Source of the DNA: JBFMCC01 sp034435275
GTDB taxonomy: Bacteria > Chloroflexota > Anaerolineae > Anaerolineales > Villigracilaceae
Reading direction: 5' to 3'
Length of the DNA stretch: 64,000 nucleotides
NCBI GenBank assembly: GCA_034435275.1
Contig: DAOTXP010000254.1
Span: 23,726-87,725, forward strand
A program made the translations under genes and the position numbers. The notes beneath the pieces were generated by a model. It searched no databases and was not told where the DNA came from. It saw nothing but the letters and a program-made list of their open reading frames with translations. Positions 1 to 7,229 of this stretch are shown here, in pieces (position 1 is the first letter of the stretch; every line of letters begins with the position of its first letter).

Positions 1-2250
1 CGTCCTCCGTCGGAACTGCTCGGCAAATTGGTGGACGAGGTCCTTCCCGCCGAAATGGCCGCGTATTTCAAGGATGCAATCCGCAAAACACTTGCAACAG
101 GCCAAACAACCCAGATCGAATATGAACTTCCGCTCGAGAGCCAGAGGTTCTGGTTTCTTGCAAACCTCACCAAACTGGACAACGACCATGTCTTCTGGGT
201 AGCGCGCGATATTACCGAAAGGAAGAAGGCTGAAGAAGCCCTGCACCGCCGCAATGAATACCTCGCCGCGTCCGCGGAGATCGGCCGCCTGGTTACATCC
301 ACGCTGGATCTCAACACGCTTTTCTCCCGGACGGTCAACCTGGTCCGCGAGCGCTTCGGCTTTTATCACGCGGCGATCTTCACTGTGGAGGAGACCGGCT
401 TCAACGCGGTTCTGCGGGAGGCCACCGGCGAGGCTGGCGCCCAGATGAAGGCACAAAAACACAGCCTGACGGTCGGTTCGAAATCTGTCGTGGGCGAAGT
501 CACGCAGTCGGGCAAGGCAGTCATCGTCAATGACACAGAGACCAGCGCGGTGCACAAGAAAAATCCATTGCTACCGGATACGCGTGCCGAGGCAGGCATC
601 CCTCTGAGGATTGGGAATCGAATCATTGGCGCACTGGACATTCAGTCCAAAGACAGGAACGCCTTTATAGAGGACGATATCGCGGTCTTGCAAACACTGG
701 CAGACCAGATCGCCATCGCCATAGACAACGCCCGTTCCTATGAACTTTCCCTCCAGGCGGTGAAGGAAATGCGCGAGATCGACCGCCTCAAGAGCCAGTT
801 CCTGGCGAACATGAGCCACGAGTTGCGGACGCCGTTGAATTCCATCATTGGCTTCTCGCGTGTCATTCTAAAAGGGATTGATGGCCCCATCACAGAACTA
901 CAGCAGCAGGATCTGCTCGCCATTCACAATTCCGGCCAGCATCTACTCGGTCTGATCAACGACATCCTCGACCTCTCCCGCATCGAGGCCGGCAAAATGG
1001 AATTGTCCTTCGATGAGGTTAACATGCGGGACTTGATCAATAGCGTGATGTCAACCATCACCGGCCTGGTCAAGGACAAGCCAATCAAACTGGAACGGCA
1101 CATCCCCGACGACCTGCCGACTGTCCGCGCCGACACGATGCGTGTCCGCCAGGTGCTCATCAACCTGCTTTCTAATGCGGCCAAATTCACAGACGAAGGA
1201 ACTGTATCCGTAAAAGCAGAGGTACAGCAAGGCCCGGCGGGCCATCCTGAACTGCTGGTCAGTGTGGTGGACACCGGCTCGGGCATCGCTCCCGAAGATC
1301 AGGGAAAACTGTTCCAGCCGTTTTCGCAAGTGGACGCCTCTTCAACCCGCAAGACCGGCGGATCGGGATTGGGGCTCTCCATTTCCCATCAACTGATCCA
1401 GATGCACGGCGGACGCATCGGCGTTCAAAGCGCGCCGGGCCAGGGGAGCACGTTCTATTTCACCCTGCCGATCTTTCGAGGCAGGGAGAATGTGACCAAC
1501 CTTCAGGCCAGCCGCGTGATTCTGGCGGTGGACGACGATCCCCAGGTGATTGGTCTCTATGAACGCTATCTTCAGCCTCAGGGATACCAGGTCATTGCCC
1601 TGAGCGACCCGGCCAAGGCGCACGAACGCGCCGTCCAGCTCAAGCCGTTTGCCATCACCCTCGACATCATGATGCCTGGATATGACGGTTGGCAGGTACT
1701 CCAAGATTTGAAATCGGACACCGAAACGCGCGACATCCCGGTCATCATCTGCAGCATCGTGGAGGAACGCGAAAAAGGATTCAGCCTCGGTGCGGCGGAC
1801 TATTTGATCAAACCGATCCTCGAGGATGATCTGCTCAACGCACTCGACCGTCTGAACGCGGACGGGAGCATCCGCGAAGTATTGATCATTGACGATGATC
1901 CCAACGACCTGCGCCTGATCGAAAAAATTTTAAAGCAGGCGGGCCGCTACAAACCGCGACTGGCCGAAGGCGGCCGCATTGGATGGGAGGCGATCACATC
2001 CAGAACGCCTCATGCGGTCATCCTCGACCTCTTCATGCCCGAGATGGACGGCTTCTCCATTCTCGAAAAGATGCGTTCGAGGGTCAAGCTACGCGACATC
2101 CCGATCATCGTCATGACCAGCGGCGAAATAGGCCCAGAGCAGCAAGAGCAACTCAGGAAGTTTGGCCAGCGGCTCATTCAAAAAAGTGCACTGAACGAGC
2201 AGGACCTGCTTGGTACATTGGAGCGTGCATTAAAGCGCGTCGGCGTTTGA
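1..2250 (+). CDS. Hybrid sensor histidine kinase PAS/PAC-GAF-HisKA-HATPase-REC-REC (5' partial)
   Basis: The reading frame is open from base 1, so the N terminus lies outside the window. Numbering from the first visible residue: the end of a PAS/PAC domain (about 1-75, closing with DITERKKAEE), a GAF domain (about 85-245), a HisKA domain with phospho-acceptor His273 (MSHELRTPLN), and an HATPase_c domain with N box (NLLSNAAKFT), DTGSGIA and GLGLSI. Two receiver domains follow, with phospho-acceptors Asp555 (LDIMMPGYDG) and Asp676 (LDLFMPEMDG). No membrane segment is visible, so sensing in the seen part is probably cytosolic. The last receiver ends 11 nt before the threonine synthase-REC gene, suggesting co-transcription and that the fused receiver may be one of its targets (inference). 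The signal is unknown. Confidence 0.93.
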   Translation, partial: RPPSELLGKLVDEVLPAEMAAYFKDAIRKTLATGQTTQIEYELPLESQRFWFLANLTKLDNDHVFWVARDITERKKAEEALHRRNEYLAASAEIGRLVTSTLDLNTLFSRTVNLVRERFGFYHAAIFTVEETGFNAVLREATGEAGAQMKAQKHSLTVGSKSVVGEVTQSGKAVIVNDTETSAVHKKNPLLPDTRAEAGIPLRIGNRIIGALDIQSKDRNAFIEDDIAVLQTLADQIAIAIDNARSYELSLQAVKEMREIDRLKSQFLANMSHELRTPLNSIIGFSRVILKGIDGPITELQQQDLLAIHNSGQHLLGLINDILDLSRIEAGKMELSFDEVNMRDLINSVMSTITGLVKDKPIKLERHIPDDLPTVRADTMRVRQVLINLLSNAAKFTDEGTVSVKAEVQQGPAGHPELLVSVVDTGSGIAPEDQGKLFQPFSQVDASSTRKTGGSGLGLSISHQLIQMHGGRIGVQSAPGQGSTFYFTLPIFRGRENVTNLQASRVILAVDDDPQVIGLYERYLQPQGYQVIALSDPAKAHERAVQLKPFAITLDIMMPGYDGWQVLQDLKSDTETRDIPVIICSIVEEREKGFSLGAADYLIKPILEDDLLNALDRLNADGSIREVLIIDDDPNDLRLIEKILKQAGRYKPRLAEGGRIGWEAITSRTPHAVILDLFMPEMDGFSILEKMRSRVKLRDIPIIVMTSGEIGPEQQEQLRKFGQRLIQKSALNEQDLLGTLERALKRVGV

Positions 2251-2261
2251 ACAGAGGAAAA

Positions 2262-3938
2262 ATGTCTTTTGCCGTTAAATGCATGGATTGCGGTCACTCC
2301 GCCCCCTACCTGCCCACCACGGTTGCCTGCCCGCGTTGCAACAGCCAGTGGCGGGATGTCGAGTATGACTACGAAACGCTTGCTAAAACACTGCCGCTGC
2401 AATTACCGGGGCGGCCCTTCGATCTATGGCGGTACCGCGAACTCCTGCCGGTCCGCAATCCCAATCCCACACTGACACTTGGCGAAGGCGGAACGCCGCT
2501 CATTCAGGCCGTGAACCTGGGCATGATGCTGGGCGCGCCGAACCTGTTCATCAAGGATGAGCGTCAGGGGCCGACAAGCTCCTTTAAGGATCGCCAGGCC
2601 GCGGTCACGATTGCGGCGCTCAAGGAGGCCGGTATCACAGAACTGGTCGCGGCATCCACAGGAAATGTTGCAATTTCCTACTCCGCCTATGCGGCGCGGG
2701 CGGGTATCAAACTCTGGGCGTTCGTCACCAGCCTCGTCCCTGCCGTCAAGATGCGCGAGATTGCGCTCTACGGAAGCCAGGTGGTCAAGATCACAGGTTC
2801 CTACGATCAGGCCAAACAGATGGCCGCCGAATTCGCAAAACAACGCGGACTTTATCACGATATGGGGGCGCGCACCATCACGTCGGTCGAGGCGATGAAA
2901 ACCGTGGCATTCGAAATTGCAGAGCAGTTAACCGCCCTCCTTGGCCCGGTTAAATCGGCTGGGAACCATAAGACAATGTGGCGCACACCCGATTGGTATA
3001 TCCAGGCTATCAGCGGGGGGATGGGCCCGCTGGGCGTGGACAAAGGTTTCCGCGAACTGAAACGTATGGGATTTGTGGATCGCTTACCCGCCCTCGCCCC
3101 GATCCAGGCAGAGGGCTGCGCACCAATGGTCAACAGTTGGAAGCAGGGACTGGAAACCGCCGTGCCGGTCACGTCGCCGCGCACCCACATCGAAACGCTG
3201 GCGACCGGGGATCCGGGGCGAACCTATGTCCTGCTACGCCAACGCGTGAACGATACGCACGGGGTCTTCGAAAGCGTCAGCGACCAGGATGCTTTCCGCG
3301 CCATGCACGTCCTTGCCAAAATGGAGGGCATATCCGCTGAACCCGCGGCCGCTGTAGCCTTTGCAGGTCTGTTCAAATTAATTCGCTCCGGCATTATCAA
3401 GCCCACAGATGTGGTCGTAGTGAATTGCACCGGGCACACCGTTCCGGCGGATGCATCCATTCTGGGCGAGAACTGGTCCCGCGATGTGGACCTGACCGCA
3501 GCGCACGTCGCGAAAAAGACGCCACAGGAAGGCTTGTTGGCTGCATTGAATAACGTCGCGCCGGACCGCTTCCCGCGTGTCGCTATTGTGGATGACAGCC
3601 GCGAGGTCCGCCACCTGATTCGCCGCATCCTTCAATCCCAGGGCGAATTCGAGATTTTCGAAGCGTCCGACGGGCGGGAGGGTCTCAGCCTGATCCAGAG
3701 GGAACTTCCCGACTTGATCGTCCTCGATCTGATGATGCCCGAGATGGACGGCTTCGCGGTCATGGATGCCCTGAAGAGTAATCCCGAAACGGCAAATATC
3801 CCTATTATCGTCGCCACAGCCAAGGAACTAACGTCGGAGGAAAAAGGGCGTTTGCAGGGCACGATCCAGTCGCTCATGCAAAAGGGTGATTTTCTGAACG
3901 ACGAATTTCTGGAAGAAGTGCGCGCGTTAATCCGCTAA
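2262..3938 (+). CDS. Threonine-synthase-like PLP enzyme fused to a C-terminal response-regulator receiver domain
   Basis: The 558-residue protein starts at the ATG after GAGGAAAA. It opens with a zinc-ribbon-like CxxC pair (Cys7/10 and Cys23/26), followed by a fold-type II PLP domain. Seen motifs are GEGGTPL (74-80), SSFKDR with the presumed PLP lysine Lys109, ASTGNVA, and SGGMGPLG. Threonine synthase converts O-phosphohomoserine to threonine; related enzymes of this fold use other substrates, so the exact reaction is not certain. From about residue 437 a full CheY-like receiver follows, with acidic pocket VDDS and phospho-acceptor Asp489 in LDLMMPEMDG. Such a fusion is unusual. The gene sits 11 nt after a hybrid kinase and before an EamA exporter. 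A plausible reading is enzyme activity or localisation controlled by phosphorylation, but the receiver might also be an adaptor only. Confidence 0.9.
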   Translation: MSFAVKCMDCGHSAPYLPTTVACPRCNSQWRDVEYDYETLAKTLPLQLPGRPFDLWRYRELLPVRNPNPTLTLGEGGTPLIQAVNLGMMLGAPNLFIKDERQGPTSSFKDRQAAVTIAALKEAGITELVAASTGNVAISYSAYAARAGIKLWAFVTSLVPAVKMREIALYGSQVVKITGSYDQAKQMAAEFAKQRGLYHDMGARTITSVEAMKTVAFEIAEQLTALLGPVKSAGNHKTMWRTPDWYIQAISGGMGPLGVDKGFRELKRMGFVDRLPALAPIQAEGCAPMVNSWKQGLETAVPVTSPRTHIETLATGDPGRTYVLLRQRVNDTHGVFESVSDQDAFRAMHVLAKMEGISAEPAAAVAFAGLFKLIRSGIIKPTDVVVVNCTGHTVPADASILGENWSRDVDLTAAHVAKKTPQEGLLAALNNVAPDRFPRVAIVDDSREVRHLIRRILQSQGEFEIFEASDGREGLSLIQRELPDLIVLDLMMPEMDGFAVMDALKSNPETANIPIIVATAKELTSEEKGRLQGTIQSLMQKGDFLNDEFLEEVRALIR

Positions 3939-3967
3939 GCACGGAGCAAGGCAGCGAGGCGGCAAAG

Positions 3968-4918
3968 ATGCACAGAAATACAGCGGCAGGCATTCAGGCC
4001 GCGCTTCTATCCGCCGCGCTGCTCGGTCTGACACCCGTGCTGGGAAGGCAGGCCATCGTCCTGGGGTTTTCGCCCCTGGCTGTTGTGGCGCTTCGGACTT
4101 TCCTTGCCGCGATCCTCCTTCTCCTCATCGTTATCATTTTCAAACGCCCCTTCCTCTATATCTTTCCGGTGGGGCTTGTTGGTTGTTTTCTGGCCGGTAC
4201 AATCAATGGCCTGGGGTCAATTCTTTACTACATGGCTCTGGCACGTTTAAGTGCCAGTATTGGGCAGTTACTATATTCTCTTTATCCTCTCTTTGTGGTG
4301 TTCTGGCTTCTATTGGATCGCCATTTCCCGACCCGTCTGACCCTTATCCGAATTGGTCTTGCAACCATCGCGGTCCTGCTTCTGACCCGCGAGCCAAACG
4401 CGCAGGTTGATCCAATCGGTGTTTTATTAATGCTGGGCGCCTCGGTTTTGTACGCCCTGCACCTCCCCATCAACCAGCGCGTACTCTACGAAGTCCCCGC
4501 GCCGACCGTAACACTGTATACATTAATCGCCATGAGTGCTGTGGTTGTGCCGGCATACTTGATATTCGACCATAAATGGCCCTCAACATCCAGCGGATTG
4601 TGGCCAGTGCTGGGACTGACGTTTGTTACCTTTACTTCCCGCTTATTGCTCTTTTTCGGAGTGAAGCACTTGGGTGGAACTCAGACGGCCTTGCTTGGCC
4701 TTGGAGAATTATTGGTAACGATAACGATTAGTTTTACATGGCTACACGAAAAACTAACCACAATCCAATGGCTTGGTGTTGCCGCCCTGATTGTCAGCCT
4801 GATGCTTGTAAGAACAGAAAAATATATGCCACCTCATAAAGGCGGCCATGAGGGCTGGTTAAGTTGGATTCGCCCTCCGGACTTACCACCCGAAATACCC
4901 TTTGGGCCACAGGACTAA
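3968..4918 (+). CDS. EamA/DMT-family transporter
   Basis: A 316-residue, strongly hydrophobic protein with about ten predicted membrane segments in two halves, each with an EamA-like pattern (GLTPVLGRQAI near the N terminus; FVTFTSRLLLFFGVKHLG and ALLGLGELLVTITISFTWLHEKLT in the second half). The family exports amino acids, nucleobases or other metabolites across the inner membrane; the substrate cannot be read from sequence. It lies 29 nt after the threonine-synthase-REC gene on the same strand, which makes export of an amino acid or related product an attractive guess only. Its stop overlaps the stop of the convergent response-regulator gene by 4 nt. Confidence 0.88.
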   Translation: MHRNTAAGIQAALLSAALLGLTPVLGRQAIVLGFSPLAVVALRTFLAAILLLLIVIIFKRPFLYIFPVGLVGCFLAGTINGLGSILYYMALARLSASIGQLLYSLYPLFVVFWLLLDRHFPTRLTLIRIGLATIAVLLLTREPNAQVDPIGVLLMLGASVLYALHLPINQRVLYEVPAPTVTLYTLIAMSAVVVPAYLIFDHKWPSTSSGLWPVLGLTFVTFTSRLLLFFGVKHLGGTQTALLGLGELLVTITISFTWLHEKLTTIQWLGVAALIVSLMLVRTEKYMPPHKGGHEGWLSWIRPPDLPPEIPFGPQD

Positions 4919-5646
4919 CCCTCGTTCTCGTATACATAGCCTGTTCCGCGCACGCTTGTAATGCGCCGAGACAATGAGGGAAACTCCTCCAATTTATGTC
5001 GCAAGCGACTCACCAGAGGCCGCAGAACTTCGGGCGCTTCCTGCTGGGATGTATCGTAACCCTGAACCAGAAGAACCAGATCGCGATGAGAAAAGACCTT
5101 GCCTGGATTCTCAATCAACACGCGCAACAGACGGCCTTCTGCCGGCGTCAGGTGCGCCGCCCGATCCTTGTGGCGGATCAATCGCCGGGAAAGATCCACC
5201 ACGGTCCCGTCCTTCAATTTCAGCTCGGTGACCCCGTGCTCCAAATCAACCGCCTCGCCTCCCCGCACCTGCTGGCGCGCCGACCGCCTCGCCAATCCTT
5301 TCTTCACGCTGCTCAGGATCTGAGACGGCATGGCAGGCTTGAGCAGGTAGTCATGGATTCGCAGGCGCAGGGCCTGGATTGCCGTTTCTGTAGAGCCAAA
5401 AGCTGTAAGGAGAATCACCTCGGTATCGGGCGACACCTGATTAACAACCTGGACAACTTCAAGTCCATCCATTCCCGGCATACGCAGATCAACGACCATT
5501 AAATCCACAGGGTGTGTGCGCACGTATTCGACAGCAGCCTGCCCGTTGGCAACTGCAGATACGCCATATCCCTCCAATCGCAAAATATCCGAGAGCGACT
5601 GTCGCGCCACGGGTTCGTCATCCACCACTAGAATCGCTGGCTTCAT
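4915..5646 (-). CDS. OmpR-family response regulator
   Basis: A 243-residue two-domain regulator. The receiver spans about 1-120 with acidic residues Asp9/Asp10, phospho-acceptor Asp53 (VVDLRMPGMDG), and the switch Thr and Lys in LLTAFGS and YLLKPA. A winged-helix Trans_reg_C domain spans about 140-243 (LTPAEGRLLRVLIENPGKVFS, then the RRITSVRGTGYVYE wing). It should bind DNA and control transcription after phosphorylation. Its ATG overlaps the stop of the upstream REC-GAF kinase by 4 nt, so the two are translationally coupled and form a likely cognate pair. It is the only DNA-binding output in the 0-10 kb signalling island. Confidence 0.93.
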   Translation of the reverse strand: MKPAILVVDDEPVARQSLSDILRLEGYGVSAVANGQAAVEYVRTHPVDLMVVDLRMPGMDGLEVVQVVNQVSPDTEVILLTAFGSTETAIQALRLRIHDYLLKPAMPSQILSSVKKGLARRSARQQVRGGEAVDLEHGVTELKLKDGTVVDLSRRLIRHKDRAAHLTPAEGRLLRVLIENPGKVFSHRDLVLLVQGYDTSQQEAPEVLRPLVSRLRHKLEEFPSLSRRITSVRGTGYVYENEG

Positions 5647-7226
5647 TCGTCACCTCCAAACGGCAAGAAGACACGAAAACACGCGCCTGGCCCACGCTCG
5701 CTCAACAACTCCAGCGATCCGCCATGGGCCGTAACAATATTGTAACTGACTGTCAGCCCCAGCCCCGTCCCCCCGGTCTTCGTGCTATAGAACGGATCAA
5801 AGATGCTGGTACGTCTTTCGGCCGAGACCCCGGGCCCGCTATCCTGAAACACGATCTCGAGGCCGCCCCGGGCCGGGCGCGCGTTGATTCGCAGTTCGCC
5901 GCCTCGTTCCATGGCGTCGAACGCGTTGAGAATAAGATTGATGAAAACCTGCTGTATCTGGCTGCTGACAGCCATGACCTCGGGAAGATTGGAGGGGACA
6001 TCCAATTTCACGCGAATCCCGCGTTCCTCCAACTGGCGCGACATCAGCCCGAGAACATGCCGAAGCAGTTCGGCGATGTTCACACGCACCGGGTTGACCG
6101 CATTCGGACGATAGAAATCAAGCATGCGCTGTACTGTGGTTTGCAACCGGTCAAGTTCAGCTTTTGCCAGCCCGAAATATTCTTGTCGTTTTTCAACCGG
6201 CAAATCATCTCGGCCAGCCAGATGAATGCAATTCTGCACAGCTTGCAAGGGGTTGTTGATCTCGTGAGCAATGGAGGCAGTCAGGCGGCCGGCCGCGGCC
6301 ATTTTCTCGGCTTGCAGAAGGGCCTGCTGGGATTCTTCCACGCGGCGAACATAATCACGCAACTCGGCGTACAATCGCGCGTTCTCCAGCGCTATTACGG
6401 CTTGACGTCCCAGAACAAGGAACATCTCGAGGTCCGAGTCGCTGAAAGGCAGCTCCCCCGCGGAACGCCCCGCAAACAGCATACTGCGGACATCCAGCCG
6501 GGCAATTGGAGCAAAGAGGGCACCGCTCAATTCCAAGCGGGATAATTCAGCCTGTAAACTCGAATCGCCCGGTCCGTTTGTATGAACGATCAACGGCGCA
6601 TCCAAAACAGCAATCTGATCAAGGGTGCTCTTCCTGCTCTTTGAATCGGGCAAGGTCCTGCCGCGTCCCGCCAGCAGGCGCAAATCTCCGTCTGTAGAGA
6701 ACTGGTAGAAGCCAGCATGACTGCAACGTAAATGCCCGCAAACGGCGGTCAGAATCAGGTCCAGGAGAGGTTCCGGGCGGGTCTCGGAGAAGAGCGATTC
6801 GGTTACAGCAAAGAGGGGCCGTAAAGCCTGGATGCGGGCCGCGTCGCGCTTTTTCTGGTTGTCGCCCAGTGCCAGTTTCACGGCTTGAATCAGTTCGTCG
6901 CCTTGCTGGAAGGGTTTGAGCAACAAACCATCCACTCCCTGACGCAGGGCGCGGATGGCCGTCTCGACTGTGCCGAACCCCGTCATGACCAGAACTGCAA
7001 TATCGGGCTGGCGCTGTTGAGCAAATGAAATAACGTCAAAACCATCCACTTCGGGCATGCGGATATCTACCACCAGAAGATCAATCTTCTGGGTGGCGAT
7101 CAAATTCATTGCCTGACGCGGATCCGTAAGGGCAGCGGTTTCAAAGCCGGCCCTCGAGAGAATCCGTTTGCACAGCATGGTGATGCCGGGTTCGTCATCG
7201 AGGACAAGAACGATTGGATTGTTCAT
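5643..7226 (-). CDS. Sensor histidine kinase with N-terminal receiver and GAF domain
   Basis: The 527-residue protein has a receiver at 1-120 (Asp10/11, phospho-acceptor Asp54 in VVDIRMPEVDG), a GAF-like segment at about 150-295, a HisKA domain with His321 (SIAHEINNPLQAV) and an HATPase_c domain (LILNAFDAMERGG, DSGPGVS, GGTGLGLTVSYNIV). The HEINNPL motif and the N-box form resemble NtrB/PAS-type kinases. With the receiver first, it is placed to accept phosphate from the upstream 869-residue kinase (which starts 3 nt before it in the operon) and pass it to the OmpR regulator downstream, a kinase-to-kinase relay. That order is inferred from gene order only. Confidence 0.92.
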   Translation of the reverse strand: MNNPIVLVLDDEPGITMLCKRILSRAGFETAALTDPRQAMNLIATQKIDLLVVDIRMPEVDGFDVISFAQQRQPDIAVLVMTGFGTVETAIRALRQGVDGLLLKPFQQGDELIQAVKLALGDNQKKRDAARIQALRPLFAVTESLFSETRPEPLLDLILTAVCGHLRCSHAGFYQFSTDGDLRLLAGRGRTLPDSKSRKSTLDQIAVLDAPLIVHTNGPGDSSLQAELSRLELSGALFAPIARLDVRSMLFAGRSAGELPFSDSDLEMFLVLGRQAVIALENARLYAELRDYVRRVEESQQALLQAEKMAAAGRLTASIAHEINNPLQAVQNCIHLAGRDDLPVEKRQEYFGLAKAELDRLQTTVQRMLDFYRPNAVNPVRVNIAELLRHVLGLMSRQLEERGIRVKLDVPSNLPEVMAVSSQIQQVFINLILNAFDAMERGGELRINARPARGGLEIVFQDSGPGVSAERRTSIFDPFYSTKTGGTGLGLTVSYNIVTAHGGSLELLSERGPGACFRVFLPFGGDE

Positions 7227-7229
7227 CGC

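Noticed and set aside
1983..2261. A longer start for the threonine-synthase-REC gene within the preceding kinase gene
   Set aside because: The extra 93 residues have no family match and overlap conserved receiver sequence of the kinase; the ATG at 2262 has GAGGAAA upstream and begins the zinc ribbon directly.
4996..5502. Long + strand open frame opposite the OmpR regulator
   Set aside because: Antisense shadow of a clearly conserved regulator; its translation is low-complexity and unlike any protein.
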